64,000 nt of DNA from Sporobacter sp963677825. Lineage in GTDB: Bacteria > Bacillota > Clostridia > Oscillospirales > Oscillospiraceae. Shown here in pieces: positions 45,458 to 54,891 of the stretch; position 1 is the stretch's first letter, and each line of letters starts with the position of its first letter. Under the pieces are notes generated by a model, which saw nothing but the letters and a program-made list of their open reading frames with translations, searched no databases and had not been told where the DNA came from. The DNA is taken from NCBI GenBank assembly GCA_963677825.2, contig CAXXEF010000001.1, positions 1,178,001-1,242,000 on the forward strand, written 5' to 3'. The position numbers and the translations under genes are program-made.

Positions 45458-47095
45458 TTATTGCTCAAGCCAAGCGACATCAGGTGTGACGTTGAAAATT
45501 TCGTTGCCGAAGTTGTAGTTGGAACCATGGAAGTAATCCTGGATGAAGTAGGCGTTGATCTGCATATACATCATACGCAGTTTGCACTCGTCAACGTTCA
45601 GCAGTCTTGCACACATCTGTCCGTATTCCGCACGCTCTTCCCACGTCTTGGCTGCCAGTGCATTTTCATACGCTGTATTGAACTCGTCGGAATACATCAC
45701 GTTGGCACCGTAGCTGATGCTGTCCTTATTAAAGAACATGGTATAGCTCTTGTAGACGAGATCGTATGCTGTTGTGACCATGAGCATAGACAGACCGGAC
45801 GACGTACCATCGGAACGGGCCGTATCCATCGGCGTAACCTGGACGATCTCGGCTTCGATATTCAGGTTCTTCAGCTGATCCTGAACGGCTGTCGCCGCCC
45901 CAACCGTCGTCATCGGGCTGTAGATCTTTGTGGAGAATCCGTCTGGGTAACCGGCGTCGGCCAGCATAGCCTTGGCTTTATCAACGTCGTAGTAAGACTC
46001 GTCTTCCATGCCGTCAACGTAGCAAAGCGCGCCTTCGATGCATTGCTGCAGATGGGCAATACCGCGTTCACCGCCAGCCAGCATGGCAACGGCTTCCCAA
46101 TCGATACCATACAGCAATACAGCCTGACGAACCGCCGTGTCATACCACGGATCGCCTTCAACTTTGGAGTTGGGATAAACGCCGAACGCCGTATAGCTTG
46201 CAAACGTGCTTTCGTGCTTATCTTCAATGCCCATGGCAATCATTGATTCAGCCGTGGGGACATTACTGACTTCAATGAAGTCAAGCTCGCCGTTTGTAAA
46301 CGCCGACATCTGGGCAGCCGGATCGGCGATGGCCTGAATGTTCCATCCATCCAGATACGGCAGGCCTTCCTGCCAGTAATTGTCGTTGCGAACGTAGGAG
46401 ATATGATCGTCGGCAACATATTCTGAGAAGACGAACGGGCCGGTGCCGACCGGATGGAGCAGGCAATAATCAAGACCGTTTGTTTCGTATGCCAGCTGTG
46501 AATACAGCGGGATCTGACCGAGCAGCTCGGACCAGTTGACGCTGGGGCCAGCAAAGCTAACGACGAGGGTATACGTATCTGTTGCGTCGAAGCTGACAGG
46601 ATTACCAAGGTAACTGCCTTGACCATTATCGATCATGAACTGGAAGTTCCACTTGACGACTTCGGCCGTCAACTCGGACCCATCGTGGAACATGATGCCT
46701 TCTTTAAGCTTGATGGTAAAGGTATTATTGTCCAAATCGGATGTCAGTGATTCTGCCAGGAACGGTTCCCAGTCGTTTGTGCCGTTGACCAAACGAGCCA
46801 GCGTTTCACAGACAGGCGCTATGTAGTAAATCGAAAAACTGTGATTTTTGATGAAGAACAAATCTGCCGGAACATTACGCCAGCCAATCGTGGCAATGCC
46901 GCCGTATTGAGGCTGCTCACCATCGTCTGTCGGCTCTGATGTCTGTGTTTCAGGCGAGTTGGTTGTTACTACCGGAGACGTGGTGCTGTCGCTGGGATCG
47001 TCACTCGCGTCACCGCCGGGATTTGAACATGCCCCCAGCACAAACAGCATTACTAGCGTGAGCAGTAGCGCCAGGATTCGAGTAGCCTTTTTCAT
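45458..47095 (-). CDS. Solute-binding lipoprotein (SBP_bac_5) of the sulfatase locus
   Basis: The ATG at 47095, behind GAAGGAG, gives a 545-residue protein with a lipoprotein signal ending LGAC (cysteine 23) and a Ser/Thr-rich linker. The core shows the family 5 motifs (FTIKLKEGIMFHDGSELTAEVVKW; DTAVRQAVLLYGIDWEAV). It is about 160 bases downstream of sulfatase 1 on the same strand and no permease genes follow it. Its natural partners are the DppB/DppC/DppDF genes at 59.6-63.5 kb, which lack a binding protein. The inferred role is to bind a sulfated organic compound outside the cell. Confidence 0.9.
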   Translation of the reverse strand: MKKATRILALLLTLVMLFVLGACSNPGGDASDDPSDSTTSPVVTTNSPETQTSEPTDDGEQPQYGGIATIGWRNVPADLFFIKNHSFSIYYIAPVCETLARLVNGTNDWEPFLAESLTSDLDNNTFTIKLKEGIMFHDGSELTAEVVKWNFQFMIDNGQGSYLGNPVSFDATDTYTLVVSFAGPSVNWSELLGQIPLYSQLAYETNGLDYCLLHPVGTGPFVFSEYVADDHISYVRNDNYWQEGLPYLDGWNIQAIADPAAQMSAFTNGELDFIEVSNVPTAESMIAMGIEDKHESTFASYTAFGVYPNSKVEGDPWYDTAVRQAVLLYGIDWEAVAMLAGGERGIAHLQQCIEGALCYVDGMEDESYYDVDKAKAMLADAGYPDGFSTKIYSPMTTVGAATAVQDQLKNLNIEAEIVQVTPMDTARSDGTSSGLSMLMVTTAYDLVYKSYTMFFNKDSISYGANVMYSDEFNTAYENALAAKTWEERAEYGQMCARLLNVDECKLRMMYMQINAYFIQDYFHGSNYNFGNEIFNVTPDVAWLEQ

Positions 47096-47251
47096 TTTAC
47101 AATCTCCTTCGTATAATTTACTAATCCGCATTAACGGAAGCCTTTAAAAGATCTTTGAGACAATAGACTACGATAACCTTCAGTCTGCGTACCGCAGAAC
47201 AAACATCTAGGAAAAATTCAACGACATACCCCCAAATAACAATCCGTTTGC

Positions 47252-49528
47252 TTACTGATTAATAAGCGCCTGTTCCAATTCCATCATTTCATCGAGATCA
47301 TCCGCGGGACGGTCAAGATTGAGATCAATGCTGCTCAGCGTCCCGTTATATTTGAAATAGCCTTTGTCCCGGTGCGCCGGGTTAATCGGCGATTCGCCGT
47401 AGCGGCTTACCGCAAAGGTGCCCGGCATCGGGAACAGCGGGAAAGACGAAATCGCCACCTCACCGCCAGGCCGGCCATCGACGAGCAGCCGTCCGACGCC
47501 CTGATTGTCTGCGGTATTGATAAAATCAAACGCAACGTCATGCTTGCCCGGCGTCAGCGGCTCGTCATAGACGATGTCAAACGCTTTGTTCTGCAGGTAA
47601 TTATAGTGATATTTCAGCCTGCCCTGCTCGATGTACAGCGCGAAGCCGCCGGAATTAATACCGCCGCCCATCAGCACCCCTTCGTCTCCCGGCTGGTAAT
47701 CAATATGTGCGGTGATCGTGTACGACTTGTTGCCGAGTCTCGGTTTTAAGTAGTTGGGAGACATTTCTGGATAGTAAGTGAACGTTGTTTTTTGATCCGC
47801 CGGCGGGAACTTGAACATGTGATTAAAGTTGAATCCGTTAATCTCACGGAAATGGCTTTCAATTAACGGCAGCACACCAAATTTTCCGGCTTCATGCCAC
47901 CATAGATCTTTGAGCATCTGCAGCTTCTCCGGGTAAACTGCTGCAAGATCGTTAGACTCCGAGAAGTCTTCATCCGTGTTGTACAGCTCCCAGACATCGT
48001 CTTCAAATGTTGGGGAATCGACGTGGTTGGCAACGGCCTTCCAGCCATCACACCAAATACCGCGGTTGCCGTGCATTTCAAAATACTGAATCTTGCGCTG
48101 GCGCGGCGCGTCTGCTTCGTCAAACGAGTAACGCATACTCACGCCGTGTTTTACCTCCTGCTCGACGCCCTTTATGGCCGACGGCTGCTCGATACCGCAC
48201 ACGTCCAATACGGTTGAATTGATGTCAATAACATGATGGAACTGTGTGCGGATGGTACCCTTATCCTTGATCATCTTCGGATACGAAATAATGCACGGCA
48301 CTTTGATACCGCCGGCGTGCACCCAGGATTTATACCATTTCAGCGGCGCATTGCCCGCCCAGGCCCAGCCTTGCGGATAGTTGCTGTCGGCCGCGGCCGA
48401 TCCCAGCTCATCGAACCGTTCGTCGTCCACGAGTTCTTCCCAGTTCATCGAGTAAACGTGATAGTATTCGTTATAGCAGCCGTTTGGCCCGCCCTCGGCG
48501 GACGCACCGTTATCGGTCAGGAAGACGATCATCGTGTTGTCGTATTGGCCGATCTTTTTCAGATAATCCAGCAGCCGGCCGATTTGCTCGTCCGTATACG
48601 TCAGATAACCGGCAAAGACCTCCATGTATCGGGCAAACACCTTCTTTTGGCGATCCGTCAGGCTGTCCCATGCCGGCGAAAGCTTATTGTGCCCCGTCAA
48701 AACGGTATCCTGAGGAATGAGGCCCAGCTCTTTTTGCTTTGCAAAGACCTTGTCGCGGTAGACGTCCCAGCCTTCGTCGAATTGGCCTTTATAGCGCTCG
48801 ACATAGTCCCTTGGCGCATGGTGCGGTCCGTGCATCGCACCAAAGGCCAAATAGCAGAAAAACGGTTTTTCCGGCGCACACGACTTTTGGTCGCCAATGT
48901 AGCCGATGGCCTTGTCGATCAGGTCGGCGCCCAGCTGATAGCCCTCCTCCGGCGATTTCGGCGCGTCGACATATTCGTTGCCCTGCGTCAGCGCCGGCGT
49001 ATACTGGCTTGTCATCGCGTTGAGGAATCCATAGTACTTATCAAAGCCCCGGCCGCATGGCCACTGATCAAACGGTCCCGCGCCGGAAATATGCGATTCA
49101 TTTGTTAAGTGCCATTTGCCGAGCGCACAGGTGAAGTAGCCGGCCTGCTGCAGCGTCTCGCTGATAAAACCGTACTTCGGATCAACCTCGCCGCGAAGAT
49201 TCGGAAAACCAAGATCGTTATTGGACAGATAACCGAATCCAACCGTGTGATTGTTGCAGCCCGACAGCAGGCTTGCGCGGGTCGGCGAGCACATGGCGTT
49301 AACGTGAAAATCGCGGAAACGCAAGCCGTCTGCTGCCAGCGAATCGATATTGGGTGTCTCAACCAGTGATCCGTAACAGCCAACCTGCGAGTACCCCGTA
49401 TCATCCAGCAAAATGTATAGTACATTCGGCGCGTCTTTCCCCGGTTTTTTATCTTCAGGCCACCATGGGGTTGAGTCCGAATAACGTGTTTTTATAACGC
49501 CGGGGAAATTGCTGTCAGAAGCAGGCAT
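47252..49528 (-). CDS. Cys-type arylsulfatase-family sulfatase 1
   Basis: The ATG at 49528 (GGAG about eight bases upstream) gives 758 residues. The formylglycine motif is C80-S-P-T-R, with the metal-binding DD at 42-43 and further sites in ALGKWHL and FLTDNGASAEGG. The last ~160 residues form a beta-sandwich (FTITAHIDY...GDEGVLMGGG). No signal peptide is present, so it should act in the cytoplasm on imported sulfate esters. As a CxPxR enzyme it needs oxidation of C80 to formylglycine; the in-window candidate maturase is the radical-SAM gene at 58.4-59.5 kb, which has a stop. It is transcribed with the binding protein. Sulfatase 2 is a close paralogue. Confidence 0.93.
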   Translation of the reverse strand: MPASDSNFPGVIKTRYSDSTPWWPEDKKPGKDAPNVLYILLDDTGYSQVGCYGSLVETPNIDSLAADGLRFRDFHVNAMCSPTRASLLSGCNNHTVGFGYLSNNDLGFPNLRGEVDPKYGFISETLQQAGYFTCALGKWHLTNESHISGAGPFDQWPCGRGFDKYYGFLNAMTSQYTPALTQGNEYVDAPKSPEEGYQLGADLIDKAIGYIGDQKSCAPEKPFFCYLAFGAMHGPHHAPRDYVERYKGQFDEGWDVYRDKVFAKQKELGLIPQDTVLTGHNKLSPAWDSLTDRQKKVFARYMEVFAGYLTYTDEQIGRLLDYLKKIGQYDNTMIVFLTDNGASAEGGPNGCYNEYYHVYSMNWEELVDDERFDELGSAAADSNYPQGWAWAGNAPLKWYKSWVHAGGIKVPCIISYPKMIKDKGTIRTQFHHVIDINSTVLDVCGIEQPSAIKGVEQEVKHGVSMRYSFDEADAPRQRKIQYFEMHGNRGIWCDGWKAVANHVDSPTFEDDVWELYNTDEDFSESNDLAAVYPEKLQMLKDLWWHEAGKFGVLPLIESHFREINGFNFNHMFKFPPADQKTTFTYYPEMSPNYLKPRLGNKSYTITAHIDYQPGDEGVLMGGGINSGGFALYIEQGRLKYHYNYLQNKAFDIVYDEPLTPGKHDVAFDFINTADNQGVGRLLVDGRPGGEVAISSFPLFPMPGTFAVSRYGESPINPAHRDKGYFKYNGTLSSIDLNLDRPADDLDEMMELEQALINQ

Positions 49529-49692
49529 AGTCGTTTCTCCTTTGTGTAAAGTAATCATGAAAACCGCTCGGCAAGCGCTCTGTTACAGTAGCTGCGCTGC
49601 ATATTCTTGAAGATATATAGGGCGCGGCGCACGTGATTTTGTGTCCGCCACTCTATTATTTCCTATTTGAAATAATCTCATTTGCAATTCTG

Positions 49693-49721
49693 ATTAAAAC
49701 ACATTATCATTCATGGTGCAA
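49693..49721 (-). promoter_or_regulatory. Sulfatase-1 promoter, conserved in the duplicated copy
   Basis: On the minus strand: -35 TTGCAC (49716-49721), 17-base spacer, -10 TTTAAT (49693-49698). The duplicated region has TTGCGC, 17 bases and TTTAAT at 63870-63898. Conservation of both hexamers and spacing within otherwise diverged DNA supports function. A TTGTGATAGTTGTGCAA element just upstream is also conserved (TTGTGCTAGTTATGCAA in the other copy) and could be an operator. Confidence 0.65.
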
Positions 49722-50009
49722 CGTCGGCGCTCTGGAGCTTATCGCTTGATTTGCACAACTATCACAAATAAACCCCCGCCCTTTTGTGATTTGTGCCGTC
49801 TATTTTTCGTCATTATTATCAGGCATCATTTTACAGGTAGCACAAAAACTGTGTGCACGAATGACCAAAGCGATCTTTCTTTCCATTTTTGAAATATTTT
49901 AAAATAACGAATCGATATAGGCAATATATCCACCTGCATTTGCAGGATCTTTTACAATAATAATTCCAGCATCGTAAATTTTTTAAAAATAAAAGTTTGT
50001 TTACTTTGA

Positions 50010-50058
50010 CAATTGCACAAATGTTTTCAGATAATACAATTATTATTAAGTGCAATTG
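50010..50058. promoter_or_regulatory. Inverted repeat upstream of the sulfatase-1 promoter region
   Basis: CAATTGCAC (50010-50018) and GTGCAATTG (50050-50058) are perfectly complementary and bracket AT-rich DNA with a plus-strand TTGACA...GATAAT promoter-like pair (50006-50035). It may be a regulator-binding site between the ROK and sulfatase genes. A GTGCAA element also occurs in the sulfatase promoter. Confidence 0.45.
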
Positions 50059-50189
50059 CTACAAGTTTTAGCTCAATTTTACCGTAATGGACATAATCCA
50101 CTAAAAAACGCGCATATGTCTAATTGCGGCGACAATTCTGGCGTATCGATGCGAGATCCTACCCGGCCGCTTCTGCTGATAAACAGACT

Positions 50190-50225
50190 GATCCTGCCGC
50201 CGGTCACCTTACCGTCAGCAGGATC
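50190..50225 (-). terminator. Hairpin after the ROK gene
   Basis: GATCCTGC and GCAGGATC form a perfect 8-bp stem with an internal GACGGTAAGGTGACCG region that can extend it, about 30 bases past the ROK stop on the minus strand. A strong T run is lacking. Confidence 0.5.
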
Positions 50226-50256
50226 ATCTACATTTATTAAGAAAAATCTGCTCCGC

Positions 50257-51465
50257 TCAGTCCATAATCGGATTTTTCATGTATTTTTCAAAAAACATGG
50301 CCGCGCCGCCGATGGCCATCGTGTTAATCTGATAAGTGCCGCCTCGAATGAAATTCACATGCGATTTGTTTTTGTAGTAGATATTCGTCGTGGCCGACTG
50401 GATGACCGATTCATAAAAGTCGCTGCTTGCGGTTGCCATGACACCGCCGATTATAACAAGCTCCGGATTCAGCAGCGTGATATAGTTGGCAAGCGCAATA
50501 CCAAAGTATTCACCGGCGAGGCACAACTCCTGCCTGCACATTTTGTCACCCCTCTTCGCTGCATCAACAACATCGGAATAAATGATCCTGTCGGGCGGCG
50601 TTTCTATCAGTGTCTGTTCTCCCGAAAGGACACGCCGGCGTACATTTTGGGAAATGACGACCGTCGAGGAGTAGCAGCCGATGCAGCCCCGTTTGCCGCA
50701 CGCACAGCGCTCACCCATCGGCGCTATCGTCGTATGCGCAAAAGACGCTTCTTCGTTATTGGCCGTACGGATAATGCCGCCGGACGAAATATAACCGGAT
50801 CTGATACCGATACCGCAGTTAAAAAACGAAATGCTTTTGTGATTGCGTCCGGCGCCATATAAATACTCAACGAGAACTGCCGCGTATACACCGTTGTCAA
50901 CATACACGGGGCACCCCAACTCACGGGAGAAAATATCGCCCAGTTCTAAGTAATCCCAGCCGGACGCGAGAAATGTGTTGACATCCTGCGTCTTCCCGGC
51001 CTTGCGGTCAACCGGTCCGACCATCGCCACGCCGGCACCTAATAAATCGGACGGTTTACACTGATGCTCTTCAAGCATCTGACGGATTTGCGAACAGAAC
51101 CCCGGCAGCAGGACGACCGGCCTCTGGTCACCAAACGGAATCCCGAGCGGCATTTTAATCGACGTTAGAATGTTCAGCTTCATATCACATAATATCGCGA
51201 TCAGCGCCGTCCTCGAGATATCAATTCCCAGCAGGTATTTTTCTTGGATGTTGACATCAAATATGGACGGTTTGCGTCCGACTGCAGACTGCTGCTGCCC
51301 TGTTTCCACAACAGCGCCCTGATCCATGAGGGATTGAATGATTCTGTTTAATGTACTGGGCTTAAAGCCCATCATATCCAATAACTGCTTTTTTGTTAAT
51401 GGCCCGTCTTTCTGAAGCTTCAAAAATACATTTTTTTCATCGCTGTTGATTTTATCCAGAAACAC
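50257..51465 (-). CDS. ROK-family transcriptional regulator
   Basis: The start is taken as GTG at 51465, seven bases after a GAGGGGGG tract; the longer frame has no site. The 402-residue protein has an N-terminal winged helix (about 10-60, LTKKQLLDMMGFKPSTLNRIIQSL), a ROK/sugar-kinase-like domain (LGIDISRTALIAILCD) and the zinc motif CACGKRGCIGCY. ROK repressors of this layout (NagC/XylR type) bind sugars or sugar phosphates to release DNA. Its place next to sulfatase 1 suggests that the inducer, and perhaps the desulfated product, is a sugar or sugar-like compound. That link is inference. Confidence 0.9.
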   Translation of the reverse strand: MFLDKINSDEKNVFLKLQKDGPLTKKQLLDMMGFKPSTLNRIIQSLMDQGAVVETGQQQSAVGRKPSIFDVNIQEKYLLGIDISRTALIAILCDMKLNILTSIKMPLGIPFGDQRPVVLLPGFCSQIRQMLEEHQCKPSDLLGAGVAMVGPVDRKAGKTQDVNTFLASGWDYLELGDIFSRELGCPVYVDNGVYAAVLVEYLYGAGRNHKSISFFNCGIGIRSGYISSGGIIRTANNEEASFAHTTIAPMGERCACGKRGCIGCYSSTVVISQNVRRRVLSGEQTLIETPPDRIIYSDVVDAAKRGDKMCRQELCLAGEYFGIALANYITLLNPELVIIGGVMATASSDFYESVIQSATTNIYYKNKSHVNFIRGGTYQINTMAIGGAAMFFEKYMKNPIMD

Positions 51466-51797
51466 AAATATACCCCCCTCTCGAAACCATGACATCGCTT
51501 TTTAAGAGGATTATAATATAAATTCCAGCATCATTGCAATAAATACCGTGTCATTTTATTCATTTTGAAAATAAAAGAAGGTTAAATTTATAAATCGCCA
51601 TGATTTATCGTCATGGCCGGGGCGGTTGCTGTTTCATCATTTTAAAATTATAATTTTTTCAGCATCTTAATTCTATACCTGACCAGAGAACATCTAATGG
51701 AATAAACCGCTTGACCGAGTTCATGCGTACGATAGCGCGGCGTCGCAATAAGAATTACGAAGGGAGTGTGTGCTCCAAACAGCACACGGAGGAGAAC
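51466..51797. other. Divergent promoter region, ROK / flavoprotein
   Basis: It contains a perfect inverted repeat GCCATGA-TTTATCG-TCATGGC (51597-51617), a candidate operator for either divergent gene. A GTGTGCT-CCAAAC-AGCACAC hairpin (51768-51787) ends one base before the flavoprotein's GGAGG site, so it could affect translation. Confidence 0.55.
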
Positions 51798-53768
51798 ATG
51801 AGCTACGAAATGAAATACCCCCACCTATTCAGCCCCATTCAGATTGCGGGGCAACCGTTTAAAAACCGTATTTTCGGCGCGCCGACCGGTTTTATCGATC
51901 AGGACAAGAACGGTATGCTGCCGCCGGAAGCCGCTTTATATTATGCCCGCAAAGCCATGGGCGGGGCCGCGGCCGTGACCGTCGGCGGCTGCGCTGTCGA
52001 CTCCGAGCTGGGTCTGGGGCAAGGTTATACTATTCGGCTGGATAGCCATTTCTCCGGTGCGTCGTATTCATTGCACGGCCTGACGCGCGTATCAGAATCG
52101 GTTGCCCGTTACGGCGCCGTATGCTGCGGCGAGCTGCAGCACGCCGGGATGTACGCAAACCGGTGGCTCAATCCGCCGGGGATCGCTTACGGCCCTGTGG
52201 ACAGCGTTGACATCGACGGCCGGTCTGTCCGCGAAATGCCGGAGGAGATCATCGAGCGGACTATCCAGAAATATGCCGACGGTGCCGCGTTCCTGAAGCG
52301 CTGCGGTTTCGGCATGGTGCTGTTGCACGCCGGTCACGGCTGGCTGCTGCATCAGTTTCTTTCTAAACGGCTCAACACCCGCACCGACAAATGGGGCGGA
52401 GCGGCTATTGAAAACCGCGCGCGCTTTACGGTCGCGGTTTTAGACGCCATACGCAAAGCCGTCGGGCCGGCGTTCCCCGTTGAGGTGCGTATCACCGGCA
52501 CGGAAGGCTACAAAGGTGGCTACGACATTGAAGAAGGCGTCGCCATCGCCAAACAGATTGACGGCAAAGCCGATCTGATCCATGTTTCCGTCGGCAGCCA
52601 TGAGGTGGAAAAAGTCTTCACCCTCACGCACCCCAGCATGTTCTGCGAAGACGGCTGCAATGTGAAATTTGCCGCTGAAATCAAAAAACACGTGAAGTCG
52701 CCCGTCGCCGCCGTTGGCGCGCTGACAGACCCGGAGCTGATGGAGGAAATCATCGCCAGCGGCCAGGCGGATGTTCTGTCCGTGGCGCGCGGTCTGCTTT
52801 CCGATCCCGATCTGCCGTTAAAGGCACGCGCAGGCTGTAAAGAGGACATCAACGCATGTATGCGCTGCCTGGCCTGCTTCTCCAACCTGATGAGTACCGG
52901 CCGTTTCCGCTGTGCCATCAATCCTGAGCTGGGCTGGGAATCCGAGATGCGCGTCGAAACGCCGAAAATTAATCCGAGAAAGGTGCTGGTCGCCGGCGGC
53001 GGTATCGCAGGTATGCAAGCGGCGATTACATGCGCGCAAAGCGGCCATCAGGTCATCCTGTGTGAAAAAAGCGATGCACTGGGCGGCACGCTCAAGTGTG
53101 AAGACGCGGTCCCGTTCAAGCGGTTATTAAAGGACTATTTACTGCGCCAGGCCGCGGCTGTGGACAAAGCCGGCGTTGAAGTGCGGCTGAATACGGCGGT
53201 AACACCGGCGCTGGCTGGCGAGATCGCGCCGGATGCCATTATCTCAGCAATGGGCGCCGTACCGGTCGTACCGAAGATCGACGGGATCGACGGCAGCAAT
53301 GTACTCAGCGCTGAAGATGCGTATGTTCATCCGGAAAAGACAGGCGAACGTGTCGTCATCCTCGGCGGCGGGCTCGTCGGTATGGAGCTGGCCGTGTACC
53401 TTTCCATACTCGGTAAAAAGGTTACGATCGTCGAAATGATGGACCATGTTAACGACGGCGGTAATTATCAGCATATGAAGGGGCTTCAGGAGGAGCTGGA
53501 CAAATACAACGTTGACGTAAAGCTGTCAACGAAGGCGCTGTCTATCGACGCCGACGGCGTCTTATGCGCGCAGGACGATACGAAAGCGCATATTGATACC
53601 GATACGGTGATTTATGCCGTCGGTCAGCGGCCGCTGCGGGACGACGCCTTCGGACTGTCCGCCTGTGCACCGGAGTTTTATCCCGTCGGCGACTGTATCA
53701 CGCCGAAAAATATCATGAACGCGACCAATATGGCTTATGCTGTTTCACGTAGTATCGGGCGAGTCTAG
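51798..53768 (+). CDS. Old Yellow Enzyme / 2,4-dienoyl-CoA reductase-like flavoprotein with FeS and FAD domains
   Basis: The ATG at 51798 is right behind GGAGG; the product is 656 residues. An OYE-type FMN TIM barrel (about 1-345, starting PHLFSPIQIAGQPFKNRI) is followed by four cysteines, C354, C357, C360 and C372, that should bind a 4Fe-4S cluster. The FAD/NAD(P) domains have VLVAGGGIAGMQAA and VVILGGGLVGMELAVYL. This is the layout of dienoyl-CoA reductase, trimethylamine dehydrogenase, BaiCD/BaiH-type bile acid and steroid reductases and daidzein reductase. It would reduce an activated C=C bond with NAD(P)H. Between two sulfatases, a role on a desulfated unsaturated product is plausible but unproven. 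Confidence 0.9.
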   Translation: MSYEMKYPHLFSPIQIAGQPFKNRIFGAPTGFIDQDKNGMLPPEAALYYARKAMGGAAAVTVGGCAVDSELGLGQGYTIRLDSHFSGASYSLHGLTRVSESVARYGAVCCGELQHAGMYANRWLNPPGIAYGPVDSVDIDGRSVREMPEEIIERTIQKYADGAAFLKRCGFGMVLLHAGHGWLLHQFLSKRLNTRTDKWGGAAIENRARFTVAVLDAIRKAVGPAFPVEVRITGTEGYKGGYDIEEGVAIAKQIDGKADLIHVSVGSHEVEKVFTLTHPSMFCEDGCNVKFAAEIKKHVKSPVAAVGALTDPELMEEIIASGQADVLSVARGLLSDPDLPLKARAGCKEDINACMRCLACFSNLMSTGRFRCAINPELGWESEMRVETPKINPRKVLVAGGGIAGMQAAITCAQSGHQVILCEKSDALGGTLKCEDAVPFKRLLKDYLLRQAAAVDKAGVEVRLNTAVTPALAGEIAPDAIISAMGAVPVVPKIDGIDGSNVLSAEDAYVHPEKTGERVVILGGGLVGMELAVYLSILGKKVTIVEMMDHVNDGGNYQHMKGLQEELDKYNVDVKLSTKALSIDADGVLCAQDDTKAHIDTDTVIYAVGQRPLRDDAFGLSACAPEFYPVGDCITPKNIMNATNMAYAVSRSIGRV

Positions 53769-53792
53769 CCGACCGGATAAAGGGAGTACCGT

Positions 53793-54686
53793 TTGTTTGA
53801 CATCACCATACAACAAATCGAAATCTTCCTGACCGTAGCGGAGCAGCTCAGCCTCTCCGGTGCGGCCAGAGAGCTGTTTCTCGATCAGGCGGGCGTCAGC
53901 CGCTGGATCCAGCGGCTTGAAGACAGCCTCGACACAACGCTCTTTATCCGCACCAACCACGGCGTCGCACTGACGGATGAAGGACAGTTCCTCTACAACG
54001 AGCTCAAGCCGCTGTTGGGGCGCATCCGGATTACGATGAAAAATATCCGCACAGTTTACGCCATGCCGGACAATATCCTTCGAATCGGCTGCCTGTCTAC
54101 AGCCGGCTTCATCGACAAGCTCAGGCCAAAGATCAAACGCTTTGAGGAAAGCCACCCAGACATCCTGCTGGACATTGCGTATTTTAATTATCACGAGTTG
54201 CGCGAAAACCTTGTGTGCGAAAACATGGACTGTATTGTCAGCTATTCATTAGGTTTTGGCGAATTCCGGGAAATCGAGACGAAGCAAATTTATAATTTTG
54301 ATTCCTACTTCGCTGTTTCGAGAAAACACGGCCTAGCGTCTGCTGATCACCTGGAAACGGGCCAGCTTAAAAACGAAACACTCTACTTATTGTCGCTGGC
54401 GGAGATGAAGGATGCAGAGTCCCGCGCTTTAAGTGAATGCGCGGCGTTCGGCTTCGTCCCGAGGGAGATTAAGTATCTGTCCAGCCGCGAAGCCCTGACG
54501 CTGGCAGTCCGGAACAACCAGGGTATTGCGATTGTCGGCTCTGAATTCGGCAAAGAATTTCATCCGGATATTAAGCTATTGAAAATCGAAGAACCCGTTC
54601 AGGATCAGTTCATGATTCTGGCCTGGCGCAAAACGGGCTTATCGGATCTGGCTAAGGTATTTGTCGATTCCATCGACGCCGTGTGA
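53793..54686 (+). CDS. LysR-family transcriptional regulator
   Basis: This 297-residue protein starts with TTG at 53793 behind AAAGGGAG. The N-terminal HTH reads IQQIEIFLTVAEQLSLSGAARELFLDQAGVSRWIQRLEDSLDTTLF; a periplasmic-binding-like effector domain (about 95-290) follows. It lies 24 bases after the flavoprotein gene in the same direction and 205 bases before sulfatase 2. It is placed to control that gene set in response to a pathway metabolite. LysR regulators usually act divergently; here it is co-directional, so autoregulation within the operon is likely. Confidence 0.92.
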   Translation: MFDITIQQIEIFLTVAEQLSLSGAARELFLDQAGVSRWIQRLEDSLDTTLFIRTNHGVALTDEGQFLYNELKPLLGRIRITMKNIRTVYAMPDNILRIGCLSTAGFIDKLRPKIKRFEESHPDILLDIAYFNYHELRENLVCENMDCIVSYSLGFGEFREIETKQIYNFDSYFAVSRKHGLASADHLETGQLKNETLYLLSLAEMKDAESRALSECAAFGFVPREIKYLSSREALTLAVRNNQGIAIVGSEFGKEFHPDIKLLKIEEPVQDQFMILAWRKTGLSDLAKVFVDSIDAV

Positions 54687-54891
54687 GTCAACTCAGCCGC
54701 ATTCTTGTGGCGACAACGGGACGGTCTGTCCACGCGAAGTCACAGATTATGAAACACGGCCCAAGCAAGATTCGCATGTTCATCGGGCGCAATGCAGTAT
54801 CTAGTCAAGCAGCGATTAAGAACAACTTAATCGTATCCCTGTTATCCACCTTTGGTTGTAGACACCGCAAATACGGAAAGGAACCGCACAC

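Larger units (their letters stand above)
49529..50256 (-). other. Sulfatase-1 upstream region
   Basis: This 728-base interval has no gene. It contains the sulfatase-1 promoter, an inverted repeat at 50010-50058 and the ROK gene's terminator. The part from 49529 to about 49815 is clearly related to 63706-64000. Shared blocks include GCTCGGCAAGCGCT and GTCTATTTTTCGTCAT in the same order. Confidence 0.75.

Noticed and set aside
50050..50862. Plus-strand frame of 270 codons overlapping the ROK gene, with a promoter-like TTGACA/GATAAT upstream
   Set aside because: The ROK protein on the other strand has all family motifs. The frame's translation is basic and motif-free. The promoter-like pair might drive an antisense RNA, but nothing further supports that.
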